Shown: positions 34,113 through 47,700 of the stretch, piece after piece
Layout: each line of letters opens with the position of its first letter
How positions within the stretch are numbered: position 1 is the stretch's first letter
Assembly: GCA_944989445.1 (NCBI GenBank)
Contig: CALYLW010000164.1
Location: 621,001-685,000, forward strand
Length of the DNA: 64,000 nt
Direction of reading: 5' to 3'
Source of the DNA: Ampullaceana balthica
Lineage: Eukaryota > Mollusca > Gastropoda > Lymnaeidae
The notes under the pieces: model-generated
Seen by the model: only the letters and a program-made list of their open reading frames with translations
Database searches by the model: none
What the model was told of the DNA's origin: nothing
Position numbers and translations under genes: made by a program

Positions 34113-34471
34113 AAAAAAATAAATACAAAACAACCTGAGTTGCTGATCTAGTCAAATAATTTCAGTCCACTTAGATAAAAATACAAAACAACCTGAGTTG
34201 CTGATCTAGTCAAATAATTTCAGTCCACTTAGATAAAAATACAAAACAACCTGAGTTGCTGATCTAGTCAAATAATTTCAGTCCACTTAGATAAAAATAC
34301 AAAACAACCTGAGTTGCTGATCTAGTCAAATAATTTCAGTCCACTTAGATAAAAATACAAAACAACCTGAGTTGCTGATCTAGTCAAATAATTTCAGTCC
34401 ACTTAGATAAAAATACAAAACAACCTGAGTTGCTGATCTAGCCAAATAATTTCAGTCCACTTAGATAAAGT
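34113..34471. repeat. Minisatellite, 58-bp unit, ~6 copies
   Basis: Nearly identical copies of 'aaaaatacaaaacaacctga' through 'cagtccacttagat'. Confidence 0.93.
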
Positions 34472-35196
34472 CGGCGTTTTCCATTGGTCTGCTCGGGTCC
34501 ATTCATCTTCCGCTGAATGTTGGGGTGTTTTATCTGAAACTGGACAGCACCGGTTTCCGTTCATTCTGCTGCAGCCTCTTTCTGAGATCAAACGGTCTAC
34601 CCCCGGTTGGGAGGGACGGGGGAAAAATATGTCGCCATTGATGGCCGCAGTAGACGACCAGCCCGAAGGTCGTCCTCCCAAGGTCGGACCAAGCCCTGTC
34701 AAGAGATTGGTATCGATCGGCCGTGCGCGTGGGAGGAGGCTATTTTTAGACATCGCCGTGACGCATGAGCAGACGATCATTTCCTTGAGTGAATGGAGAC
34801 CTTCTTGTGGAGGTGCTGGATTAGATCAACACGAGAAATGGAGGCCGAGTTTTTGTTGTTGCTTTTTTGTTGTTGTTGTTGCAGCATTGGATCGGGGAAA
34901 GGGATCACCAATTACAGAATCTTGGGGAAGTCATTGATGACTTTTGAGACACCTCAGTCATCATGCAATTATCTCTCTCATCTTCATGTTCAGCAAGAAA
35001 ATAATTTCAAACATGAATTTAGTTCATAGTACAACTATGGGCATTTCTTTTTTTTACCACCTTTCAGAAAGACGCTCTGAGAAAAGGATTTTAAAATGTT
35101 ATAAATTGCCTCTTTATAATGTACTTTAAAAAAATACAAAACTCAGTTATAAATATGATAAATCCGTGTTGTATTTGGATAATTGCAATGTCTTTC
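34472..35196. other. Unassigned DNA, moderately GC-rich 34480-34820
   Basis: Open frames on both strands (plus 34629-34937, minus 34403-34780) are not supported by domains or splice sites. A (TTG)n run is at 34852-34882. Confidence 0.4.
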
Positions 35197-35541
35197 CTCA
35201 AGTTGTTTGAAATGTTTGTAAGGCGCTGTGAGCCCGGCCGTCAAGTTGTTTGAAATGTTTGTAAGGCGCTGTGAGCCCGGCCGTCAAGTTGTTTGAAATG
35301 TTTGTAAGGCGCTGTGAGCCCGGCCGTCAAGTTGTTTGAAATGTTTGTAAGGCGCTGTGAGCCCGGCCGTCAAGTTGTTTGAAATGTTTGTAAGGCGCTG
35401 TGAGCCCGGCCGTCAAGTTGTTTGAAATGTTTGTAAGGCGCGGTGAGCCCGGCCGTCAAGTTGTTTGAAATGTTTGTAAGGCGCGGTGAGCCCGGCCGTC
35501 AAGTTGTTTGAAATGTTTGTAAGGCGCGGTGAGCCCGGCCG
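35197..35541. repeat. 43-bp tandem array of a LINE 3' tail, 8 copies
   Basis: The unit 'tcaagttgtttgaaatgttt' plus 'gtaaggcgctgtgagcccggccg'; the flank 'gcattgcgctatataattg' continues like the LINE tail at 14915. The last three copies share cggtg for ctgtg. Confidence 0.9.
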
Positions 35542-36133
35542 TAGCCGCATTGCGCTATATAATTGTACAAAATAAAGAAATAAATAAAATAAGTATTTAA
35601 GATTTTTCGGTCAAAGAGCGGTAGGGAAACAAAAATGAGCGCTTCTGGTGCGTCAGATGGGCGGCTGCGGGGGTATTTGGAATCTTGGTGCGCAATCTTG
35701 GTGGACATCATTCACGCGGGCATTGTCAGAAACAGATTAAATAAACAGGATTGTCACTGATTCACTGAAATATCTTACTCTATACGTTTGTTAAGTATAC
35801 AACTATTTGGGTACATAAGGTGCATAATATTATAATTAGAACGAGTTTTACTGGTGCGAAATGTTTTCTTCAGTTTTATTTTTATGTTATTTGAATGTTG
35901 TTACGGTAACAAGCCCAGGAGCGGGTAAAAGTGGTGGGGCATTTGAACTATCTTTTCCTAGTTCCTGGGCCTGATCAAACTGTGAAATGGCGTACCGGCA
36001 GGGAGCAGCACTGTTTAGAATTCTTTAAAATTACATCACTCAAATGAATATTTTGTCAAGTAACTTTGGTAGAATGAAAGTTGACGTATTGCCGCAACCA
36101 TAGTTAGATGGGTCATTTCTGAACCGCCTGGAT
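35542..36133. other. Unassigned DNA
   Basis: No gene or repeat family seen. Confidence 0.4.
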
Positions 36134-36803
36134 ATGGCAGGCGGTCTCTTGGCGGTCTCTTGGGAGTCTCTTGGCGGTCTCTTGGTGGCCTCTTTGCGGT
36201 CTCTCGGGAGTCTCTTGGCGGTCTCTTGGGAGTCTCTTGGCGGTCTCTTGGGAGTCTCTTGGTGGTCTCTTGGGAGTCTCTTGGTGGTCTCTTGGTGGTC
36301 TCTTGGTGGTCTCTTGGGAGTCTCTTGGCGGTCTCTTGGTGGCCTCTTTGCGGTCTCTCGGGAGTCTCTTGGCGGTCTCTTGGGAGTCTCTTGGCGGTCT
36401 CTTGGGAGTCTCTTGGTGGTCTCTTGGGAGTCTCTTGGTGGTCTCTTGGTGGTCTCTTGGTGGTCTCTTGGGAGTCTCTTGGCGGTCTCTTGGTGGCCTC
36501 TTGGGAGTCTCTTGGCGGTCTCTTGGCGGTCTCTTGGTGGTCTCTTGGGAGTCTCTTGGCGGTCTCTTGGCGTCTCTTGGTGGTCTCTTGGGAGTCTCTT
36601 GGCGGTCTCTTGGTGCCTCTTGGGAGTCACTTGGCGGTCTCTTGGCGGCCTCTTGGGAGTCTCTTGGCGGTCTCTTGGTGCCTCTTGGGAGTCACTTGGC
36701 GGTCTCTTGGCGGTTTCTTGGCGGCCTCTTGGGAGTCCCTTGGCGGTCACTTGGTGGCCTCTTGGGAGTCACTTGGCGGTCTCTGGGCGGTCTCTTGTGT
36801 TAA
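36134..36803. repeat. 11-bp minisatellite with 154-bp higher-order repeat
   Basis: Units GGCGGTCTCTT, GGTGGTCTCTT and GGGAGTCTCTT alternate. A block starting 36171 recurs at 36325, an offset of 154 bp (14 units). All frames are open over long distances (arginine/proline-rich on minus, Ser/Leu/Trp-rich on plus), which is repeat-derived. Confidence 0.92.
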
Positions 36804-37644
36804 AATATGTTTTGTGAAGCTTTCAGTCGACCTTAAGGTGGACCCTACCATAAACAGTTTTCTGTTAAACGATTACGATTGTTTAAATCTCCTCCAAACA
36901 TTTAAATAACCAGTACAGATTTACTGTAAATGATAAAGTCACAGTCACAAAGAGATTTACCAATAGTTGTGTGAGGAAATATTACCTTCGCGTCGAGGAT
37001 GCTTGATTGCTACGCCATCCACGTATGTGGTTAAAACATATACATACATTTTTTATTTGCTATATATATGTAAACTATTTGAAATAGCATCCGTCAAATT
37101 GGACTAAAGAGAAAATTTACGGAAGGGAAAAAGAAATAAATGAAAAAGAATGAGAACATAAATTATTATCGGCATGTTATTAGTATGAAGCTATCAGCTA
37201 ATCCCCAAACACTAGCCACCATTGCAGGACAATAATACACATGTACACAACAAATAACAAAGTATGTACACATCCAAAGCAGTGGTGCACCTTCATAAAA
37301 ATAATAATTCAGACTGCTTTTAAAAAAATAAAATATCCGACTATTTTCCATTTGTGACGTCACATCCACCTACCCAATGTTTTGATGACGTCATGTGTCC
37401 ACATGTCGGAAAACCGGAGCAGACGATGGCTTAGGATTCACTCAATACATTCTGGGGAGGCGGTAGGGGGGGGGGTTGTTGTTGTTATTAAGGTATTCAG
37501 ATTGACACATCCTGATGACTGATGTTTTAAAATCCCAGTTAATTTTTTTTTATTCAAGAGATATTTTAGTCCGAACAGCGCGTGTTCCATAATCCGTGAT
37601 TGATAACTCTAATCAGCCCCGGTCTTCTTCGACTTTGATTGAGA
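36804..37644. other. Unassigned AT-rich DNA
   Basis: No supported gene. Confidence 0.4.
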
Positions 37645-37652
37645 GTGTAAGG

Positions 37653-37847
37653 CAGAGGCGTCACTAGGGTTGGTGTCACCCAGTGCGATAGCTCATGGTG
37701 TCGCACCCTCACGACTTACCTTCATATATCTCCTCCGAGTCTGCCAGTGCCAAATAACGGGAACAGACATATTTTTACATTTTGGTGTCACCCCTTGTAA
37801 TGGCGTCACCCGGTGCGGTCAGCCCCCCCCCCATAGTGACGCCTCTG
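37653..37847. mobile_element. hAT-type MITE with exact 8-bp duplication
   Basis: Termini CAGAGGCGTCACTAGGG and TAGTGACGCCTCTG; exact duplication GTGTAAGG at 37645-37652 and 37848-37855. 195 bp. Same family as 7348 and 25743. Confidence 0.88.
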
Positions 37848-37855
37848 GTGTAAGG

Positions 37856-38575
37856 TATGTTTTACTGTAGAGTGTGAGGTATGACTAATATACCAATGAG
37901 TGTCCCTCATCTGCCACGTGCAGTGTTCCTCAATGGCGGCTCATCGGTCGATTCCATGCCACAAGTGAAGTCGCTACAATTGCATTTTTCGGCAGAAAGG
38001 GACCGGGACATCGGATGGAGATTTTAACCAACTTTTTATTGAAAGGTTTGTCCTATTATGTCATATGACGTTGAAATCAAGTTCAGTTTGGCTTTAAATC
38101 TAAAAAAAAATACCTTCTACAGTGGTTGAGTACTAAATAATAATTGTCTTTTTAAAAACCTTTTGCTTATGCAATGATGCCTTTTAATTAAATTTCCATT
38201 AATTTAGTGAAAATTGTTATGCCAAATACAATGCAATTAAATAAAGAAAAATGATGATAACAGAACAATTTATACACTTTTAATGATTAAAAAAATAATA
38301 TTGACGTCATCAAATTCAATACACATGTTAAGCAGTTTAGCCGAAGTCAATATTTTCGTGAATCCAATTTTTACATTATTAATTCAGTATAGTATCAAGT
38401 ATAGTATCAAGTATAGTATCAAGAATAGCACAGAGGGATTTTTAAAAACAACAGCAAAAAAAACAAAAAACAAACAAACAAAATAAAAAATCTGACAAAT
38501 GAAACCCCGGAAGTGCCATTCTTTGTCAATCCAAATAATCAACCTTACATAAACCACAGATCGCGGGGGGCCGAC
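37856..38575 (-). other. Region downstream of AMN stop (3' UTR side)
   Basis: AT-rich, no other gene. A minus-strand AATAAA lies at 38035-38040 as one possible polyadenylation signal, but several AT-rich variants occur and the cleavage site is not determined. Confidence 0.35.
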
Positions 38576-38749
38576 TCAGATGGTGCTGTCATTGTCGATG
38601 CTGCTGTGGTCGACTGCTACGGTCAGCTTCCCTCCCTTGGAAGGCCCGAGAGACGCCCCCGAAGCAGGCGTTACGGCGACTCCCACCTTTCGCTGAGACG
38701 AGGTGCCTTCCTCAGGGTCGTCTGCCGTGGACGGGTCACTGAACAAAGT
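38576..38749 (-). CDS. AMN: AMN exon 13 (C-terminus, stop)
   Basis: The acceptor is a long pyrimidine tract ending CCGCCAG at 38750; phase 0. It encodes TLFSDPSTADDPEEGTSSQR and ends SSIDNDSTI-TGA. Acidic and Ser/Thr-rich cytoplasmic tail without known motifs. It is linked to exon 12 by matching phase. The alternative is that translation stops in exon 12 if intron 12 is retained. Confidence 0.75.
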   Translation of the reverse strand, partial: TLFSDPSTADDPEEGTSSQRKVGVAVTPASGASLGPSKGGKLTVAVDHSSIDNDSTI

Positions 38750-41700
38750 CTGGCGGGAGGGGAAGGGGAAAGTTACGACGTATTTCATGAGGGCTCCGAA
38801 TAATGTCGGTTGCCTTAAAATAAGTCCCAGCGTGATCTACGGGGGCGTCCATAAAGGACGTCACGCACCTAGGGGGGATGGGGGTCACACATTTGTGACG
38901 ATTTGTCCGGGGGGGGGGTTGTTTAAGAACTGTGACGGCACATCAAAACGCAAAATTTAAAGTAAAAGTTAAACTTAAGGATTTGATTGCTTACAACTTA
39001 TTTAATGACGTTTTACATGGCTTCACGCGTGTTACGATATTAGAGTGCAGCCTTACACTAAATACATACTTAAATGCCAGTAAACTGATTTGAAACAAGC
39101 TCATTTTTAAATAGCAAATGCGGTCTTTCGGTAGGGGGGGGCGGCAAAGCTTTATGACGTCATATTGGAGTGTGTCTAACTTTTTGTGACGACGTGTGAC
39201 GAAGGGTGGAGGGGGGGGGTTGAAAAGTCGGCCAAAATCGCGTGGCGTCATTTATGGATGGCCAATATTTTCATAGTGTCATATAGGTAAAATGTAAAAC
39301 ATGCTTGATAGCCCGAGCACCGAGTTGATCCATTACTGCAAGTTGGCATACAGGAGACATAAATTTTGGAACAACTTGAGTTTTAAGTACCGTAGTTAAC
39401 ATAATGAAGGGACGCGGATTTAAGAAAATATATATATTTTTTTAATAATGTAAAACTGCGTTTGACTACCTGAGAAGAGCTTAAAATGTGTGTAATTCAT
39501 CCTACGTATCCTACATACTCAATGTGACCTATTCACTCAATGTGAACTACTCACTCAATGTGACCTACTCACTCAATGTGACCTACTCACTCAATGTGAC
39601 CTACTCACTCAATGTGACCTACTCACTCAATGTGACCTTCTCACTCAATGTGACCTATTCACTCAATGTGAACTACTCACTCAATGTGACCTACTCACTC
39701 AATGTGACCTACTCACTCAATGTGACCTACTCACTCAATGTGACCTACTCACTCAATGTGACCTTCTCACTCAATGTGACCTTCTCACTCAATGTGACCT
39801 ACTCACTCAATGTGACCTACTCACTCAATGTGACCTACTCACTCAATGTGACCTACTCACTCAATGTGACCTACTCACTCAATGTGACCTACTCACTCAA
39901 TGTGACCTTCTCACTCAATGTGACCTTCTCACTCAATGTGACCTACTCACTCAATGTGACCTACTCACTCAATGTGACATACTCACTCAATGTGACCTAC
40001 TCACTCAATGCGAACTACTCACTCAATCTTACCTACTCACTCAATGTGACCTACTCACTCAATGTGACCTACTCACTCAATGTGAACTGCTCACTCAATG
40101 TGAACAACTCACTCAATGTGACCTACTCACTCAATGTGAACTACTCACTCAAAGTGACCTACTCACTCAATGTGAACTACTCACTCAATGTGACCTACTC
40201 ACTCAATGTGACCTACTCCCTCAACGTGACCTACTCACTCAATGTGAACTACTCACTCAATGTGAACTGCTCACTCAATGTGAACTACTCACTCAATGTG
40301 ACCTACTCACTCAATGTGAACTACTCACTCAAAGTGACATACTCACTCAATGTGAACTACTCACTCAATGTGGCCTACTCACTCAATGTGACCTACTCAC
40401 TCAATGTGACCTACTCACTCAATGTGAACTGCTCACTCAATGTTACCTACTCACTCAATGTGACCTACTCACTCAATGTGAACTACTCACTCAATGTGAC
40501 CTACTCACTCAATGTGACCTACTCACTCAATGTGACCTACTCACTCAATGTGACCTACTCACTCAATGTGACCTACTCACTTAATGTGAACTACTCACTC
40601 AATGTGACCTACTCACTCAATGTGAAATACTCACTCAATGTGAACTACTCACTCAATGTGACCTACTCACTCAAAGTGACCTACTCACTCAAAGTGACCT
40701 ACTCACTCAATGTGAACTACTCACTTAATGTGAACTACTCACTCAATGTGACCTACTCACTCAAAGTGACCTACTCACTCAATGTGAACTACTCACTCAA
40801 TGTGACCTACTCACTCAAAGTGACCTACTCACTCAAAGTGACCTACTCACTCAATGTGAACTACTCACTCAATGTGAAATACTCACTCAATGTGACCTAC
40901 TCACTCAAAGTGACCTACTCACTCAATGTGAACTACTCACTCAATGTGACCTACTCACTCAATGTGACCTACTCACTCAAAGTGACCTACTCACTCAATG
41001 TGAACTACTCACTCAATGTGACCTACTCACTCAATGTGACCTACTCACTCAATGTGAACTACTCACTCAATGTGACCTACTCACTCAATGTGACCTACTC
41101 ACTCAATGTGACCTACTCACTCAATGTGACCTACTCACTCAATGTGACCTACTCACTCAATGTGACCTACTCACTCAATGTGACCTACTCACTCAATGTG
41201 ACATACTCACTCAAAGTGACCTACTCACTCAATGTGAACTACTCACTCAATGTGACCTACTCACTCAATGTGACCTACTCACTCAAAGTGACCTACTCAC
41301 TCAATGTGAACTACTCACTCATTGTGACCTACTCACTCAATGTGACCTACTCACTCAATGTGAACTACTCACTCAATGTGACCTACTCACTCAATGTGAC
41401 CTACTCACTCAATGTGACCTACTCACTCAATGTGACCTACTCACTCAATGTGACCTACTCACTCAATGTGACCTACTCACTCAATGTGACCTACTCATTC
41501 AATGCAACCTACTCACTAAACGTGACCCACGAAGTCTTGGTGGCCTTTGATAAGGCGACCTACTCAATGTGACAAACTTTGTCAAGGTGACCTAATCAAC
41601 GAGACCCGCTTTGACATGGTGACCTACTCACCCCTTGTGCCCCATACAGGGGGTTGTTGAATCCACGGTCGGATACGTCGAACGTTGGCTGCTCATCGCC

Positions 41701-44700
41701 AGGCGATCCAATCACATTCATTTCTTTAAACACAACCTGGAATGTACAACATAGCATGATATACAACTTAACATGATATACAACACAACACGATATACAA
41801 CATAACAGGGTATACAACATACCGCGATATACAACATCCGACGCCGAACAGCAGTTTAGAATTACCGCGCAGTAAATTTTGTAAAATATTGCACACACAA
41901 AAAACCGGACTAAAGAGAGTTCAAGACTTTTGAAGTTAAACTTTTGATAAACGAATTCTCTTTCACAATATTGGGGATAAAATTACTAATTAAACGTCAT
42001 TCATTTATTTCGATGGTGTAAATTTGAATTTGTGTTTTCACGTCTCGTTTCGTGTGCATTCGGACATGCACCATCTATTTATTTTTGCGACAGAGGAACC
42101 TCCAACTGGTATACTGCTATTCAACATCGCTTAAAATTCACCAAAGACTAAATACCCCCATAGGACGACAATACTAGCACCTTTCAACAATGTTTGATTT
42201 TTATGTGGAAATGAGCATCTATGTATATATCTATATTTTTTTTAAAGTTAAAAATAAAAAAATAATAATGACAGCCTTACCATATTTATCAACATTGATT
42301 TCTCAGTGGCTAAGTTGGTTGTTAAACGATTTAATTCTGTGAATCACAGTTACAATATTAACTTGGGGAATTTTTTGTGTGTTGCCAACAGCATTTTTTT
42401 TTGCAGTGCGTATGTGTGTTTGTGGGGGTGGGGGAGGGGGTGACAAGTACTTTGTCTCCCAGGGGTTGAATCCAAGAGTCCGAATATCCAACATTCAACC
42501 TCAGCTATGGCAAAGCTCTTGATTACTAACTTGCATTTCTAATAATTATTTAAGTTTAATTTCAATTTAATCATATTCACAGATTATGGAAAATTAATAT
42601 TTCCCCAAAAACTATTGATGCCATGAAAGTGATTATTTATATAATGTGCTATTACAATTTTCTTCTCTTTAATTTTTTTTTAATGAAGGGATGATATACT
42701 TCTTTTTAAAAAAATCTGGTGATGAATTTTAAAATACAACAACGAATTGTTCTTCCTTGTAAGTAACTTTGAATATATACAATCAAACATTTTTCAGTAC
42801 ATACTGCAACACATGTCCGGAAGTATTCTGTAGTTTAATTAATTAATTTTTTTAGTATACTTTCTGTTTCAAAGTTAACAGTTCTCAGCTATTTAAAATG
42901 TACCCCTCGGCTACATAATTGAGCTGTCTTTAAATTGAAATCGAGGTTAGAAGACACACACACACAATTTTATTTTGTCGGAACTGTCAATTTTAGAGTC
43001 ACTTGGAAGTGTTATGGCTTAAATATTTAATGTTTATATAATTTGAGGACCTATATAAACTATAAGCGCAACAATTTCAGGACACGTTTAGTTTAAAGTA
43101 ACTATGTAGCCGAGAGTCGAGAGGTATATCAATATACATAATTTTGCAATCTCTGTCACGTCTGTCATGTCTGTCTGTCCGTGACGCTACTGATTTTAGA
43201 AAGCAGCGCACCAAAATTACTGCACCAAAAATAACACTTTTCGAAAGTTCCGAATAAAATTGTTCAATATGATAATATAAATGAATCAAATAAAATTAAA
43301 TAAAAGTTCTGTATTGCATTATTTATTATTCTGATGTGTATTTTTTCAAAATTAATAGATTTCAGCTGAAATGTATTCATTTTGAAAACTTCCGTCATTT
43401 TTGACGGGTAATAGGCTACACTAGTTTGTTAATAATTGAGAACTGTCAATATTGAAACAGGAAGTAAACTAAAAATACTTAGTGTGTGTGTGGGGGGGGG
43501 TGGGGGCGGGGGTAACAATACTTCCGGACGTCTGTTGCCGTATCTACCCACATTTTTTAAAAAATAATAGGTGCACACGAGTATTGAACACAGAGAACTA
43601 TTCGAACAACAAAACACAAAATTTATGTACGATACCAGAAAAATAAGCGTTCGAATACGTTTGAATGAGTAAGCATGGATTATTTATAATTTTAGATACC
43701 ATTAAAAATTAAACACAAAATAAATAGATAGCAAGCAAACCACCCGTCCCCTACTACGTGATAACATGCCGTGTCTAGACACAGGTCTTGCACCGTGCGT
43801 GTAGACAAAAAGCCTATCTAACGGCCTAGGACTTGTGCCATGCGTGTAGACAAAGAGCCAATCTAACGGCACAGGACTTGTGCCGTGCGCGTAGACAAAG
43901 AGCCAATCTAACGGCCTAGGACTTGTGCCGCGCGCGTAGACAAAGAGCCAATCTAAGGGCCCAGGACTTGTGTGCCGTGCGCGTAGACAAAGAGCCAATC
44001 TAACGGACCCGGACTTGTGCCGTGCGCGTAGACAAAGAGCCAATCTAACGGCCTAGGACTTGTGTGCCGTGCGCGTAGACAAAGAGCCAATCTAACGGGC
44101 CAGGACTTGTGTGCCGTGCGCGTAGACAAAGAGCCAATCTAACGGCCTAGGACTTGTGCCGCGCGCGTAGACAAAGAGCCAATCTAAGGGCCCAGGACTT
44201 GTGTGCCGTGCGCGTAGACAAAGAGCCAATCTAACGGACCCGGACTTGTGCCGTGCGCGTAGACAAAGAGCCAATCTAACGGCCTAGGACTTGTGTGCCG
44301 TGCGCGTAGACAAAGAGCCAATCTAACGGCCAGGACTTGTGTGCCGTGCGCGTAGACAAAGAGCCAATCTAACGGCCAGACACAACCAAAAAACACCTAC
44401 GTTGCCGTCGTCAAAAGGTGACGTGTCGTACAAAGGGTTGGCGAAGCCGGGATCGATGTGGGGTGCCGTGTGGGGCTGTGAGAACACGCCGGGCAGCACG
44501 CGGGCAGTGGCCTTGGGGGCACGGCGTGGGAATCTGGGCAGAGTGGGCATGTCGGCCATCTTGGGCATCGACAGGGTTCGACTGCAAGATAAAAATTTCA
44601 CATAGAATTGGACTGGGATGCGGCTTTTTAAATAAAATGCAAGATACACAAATGAACTGTGTGATCAAAACAGTAAATTAAAGCTTTGCTAACAGACTAA

Positions 44701-47700
44701 CTAATACACATGCAGAAGTTTCGGCTATTAAATGCCTTCATCAGTGCAAATAACTTAAACAAGTATTAAAAAATAAATTTACATTTTAAAATACGTACTG
44801 GAAATATTGGAGTAAAAATATGTAAGTAAAGTTTTAAGAAAAAACAACAACAGAGAAACAAAAAGAAGAAAGATGAACAAAATGACTTAACAACAACACA
44901 AGATTCTTTTGGCAGAAAAACAAAAAAAACAAGCAATTCAGCAAATTACAGCGCGTTGAAAATGAATCAAAGAATGAAAGGTTAAATTCAAAGCCATCAG
45001 CAGCCTGCTCACACTAAAGAGAACTGAATTGTCGTGTCCATTGGTATTTTGTTTTTGGAGGGTTTTTTTTAATATAACGTTTAATAATTTTAGAACCAAG
45101 GGAAAGTACCAGAAATAATATAAACCGTTTAAAAATGTACATATTATTTCCCTTTAAAGTTCATTTAAAAAATAATTTTATTATTTTTAAAAATATTGAT
45201 TTAAGGGAATCTATTAAAAATCAGTTCGTCGATGAATGATGAATAACCGTATGATGTTATGTAAATAATATCACAAAACATCATTTGGTGGGCACTCAAT
45301 AAAATATTATTTTATAGAATAATTTTTGAAATGGTTAAATAAATAAAATAAATAAAGTGACATGAATTGATATCAAATTGATAGTTCCATGAAAATCAAT
45401 TTTATCAGTCTTGCGCAGCCGTAAAATGGTTAGCATATATTCGAAGTCGAAATTGTTTGTATAATATATATCTATTGCAGGCCAGACATTCTATAAAGAT
45501 TTGAAATAGCTTAAGAAATAGAAGAATTGTTAATATTTAATTTCTCATTGTAATATACTATAGACCAGTGGTTCCCAAACTTTTTTGACCCACGGACCCC
45601 TTTTATGCTCAAAATTTCCCCACGGACCCCCAAGTAAAAAAAAACTTTATAAATGCATAGTACAAAAATTACAAAAGCATCATTTTGATGAAAAGTACGG
45701 TATTTGTTAAAATTATCACTTTTGTTTAAGATAAAATTGAGAAAAAAAACTTGGATTAACGTGATGAGATTTTATGAGTGTATTTATGCCTGAGTCAATG
45801 TTTGTGTGTAGGAACCGCAAATCCTCACGAGCACCAATTTCTAGTCGTTTATTTTATTTATTTTTTTGTTTTGTTTTTATGATGAGGTTCATAACGCTAC
45901 TGAATCTTCGTTCTACCAAATAGAAAGACAGGAAAACAGTCAAAAAATTCTGTACAATAACCCATAATGCATTATATAAAATTGTGATCTGACTTTGTAA
46001 CCAGAATTTGTGGTATCCTAGTTCAAACAGTGGTATAAGTTCCTCATTTGTTGATATTTCAATAAGCTGCTCCTGTATTAGTATGTATTCATCTGTGTTT
46101 GGGATCTGAGTTTGTCCATGCGCTAAAGAGCTCAACTGCCAGTCGGAAATATCCGATAGTGGCAAATGCCTACAAAATGTCTGCACGAAGAGCCGTTAAT
46201 TTTTTTATAGTAAGCAAGCAAACCTTTAACTATGTGGCAATTTCAAAAGATTTGAAAACTGACAACATTCTCCTGTTCCTAAGTTTTGTTTGCAAAGAAA
46301 ATGATTTGCAACAAACTCAGATATAACGCTTTTAGTTTTGATTAAATTTAATTGGCTACCTTGTAGTAGTTGTAGTTTCAAATTAGTTTTGTTAAAGTTT
46401 GGGTAAATAAATCATTCATAAAGGATATGTCATTTTTTTAGTTAATTGTGATGCCAATTGTCTTTGTTTTCCAGGAATTTGGACAATGAATCAAAGAGAG
46501 TATAAAATCGATTTAAATATGCACGTGATGATAACCAGCGTACTTCTGTGTGAATAAATAATCCATTATAGTCTTCTTCTTCATTTTCCAAACCGTGGTG
46601 AGCAAATAATCTCTCATCGAAGGCATTCCTTTTGATTTTACTAATTGCTCTAATGACAAAATGTAGTGATCCATGCAAACTTTCACTAAGATTTTTTGGA
46701 ATATTTTATGTTGATGAATGACTCAATTTACTGAAAATACATTTGGTACAGCATGTTTTAAGTATGCCAGAAATTCAAGTGTATTGCTTTAACTTCAAAC
46801 ATTTTTTTTTAAATTCGGTAAATAACGTTTCACGTTTCGTATCTGTTTCCAAACATTTAGGCATGCTTCAAATATTCATTAACACCATATTGTCGGCATT
46901 GTTTCTTCGGCTCACTCATTTCTGAAATTACCTGTGTGCTAAACAAGCTACAACTTAGGGCCTCTGCCTTCATGGGGGCCCCCGGAAGGTTGTTTTCATA
47001 TTTGTCACTAGAATTCAAAAGGTCCTTTAAAAGCTTAGGGCCCCATCAAGTCTAAATCCAGCCTTGGGCTCACTCATTCTCTTATCTGTTGTAACAGACC
47101 ACTGTTAAGAATTATTTACGTTTTCAATGGAATGCTACAGTAAAGCCCTATTAAAAACATTTAATGATTGGATACAATTTAGATAAATATAACTTCCCCG
47201 ACATATCGAATAATACACAACCTATCAACACTCGTAGATTCAAGTTAAAAACGTGTATATTTCTACTTATAGTTATAGGGAATTCGGCATTTCATCTGCA
47301 TCAAGCTTGACATTTCAACAAACCAAGTATTTTGATTGGTTATATATGTGGGAATTACAGTAGTTCTAAAACTATTTTTTTACGTAAAACAACATTGTAT
47401 CCATGAAGGATAGCACCTAAGATGGTATTTAATTAGTAGAAAAGGCATTCACATACTATTTTATTTATTATTATTTATTTTAATTTCAATAATAATAAAA
47501 ACATTAATGAGTTTCATTATTTGATTTTTAAACCTTCCGCGGACCCCTTGACGTTGTTCAGGGACCCCCAAATCAATTTTTATTTTCCACGGACCCCCTG
47601 AAAGGTCCCGCGGACCCCTGGGGGTCCGTACGGACCACTTTGGGAACCACTGCTATAGACTATAGACTATTGACATATCATTTGAAGAAAAAATAATTTT

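Noticed and set aside
36040..36909. Overlapping ORFs of 210-249 codons in several frames
   Set aside because: 11-bp array leaves all frames open; mutually exclusive frames cannot all be coding.
38513..38803. Plus-strand ORF of 96 codons
   Set aside because: Antisense of AMN exon 13, which has a far better splice acceptor and phase.
39488..41572. 694-codon plus-strand ORF of repeated N-V-T-Y-S-L, rich in N-glycosylation sequons
   Set aside because: It is the antisense of an intron-12 minisatellite with an 18-bp period; the flanks do not extend the frame meaningfully.
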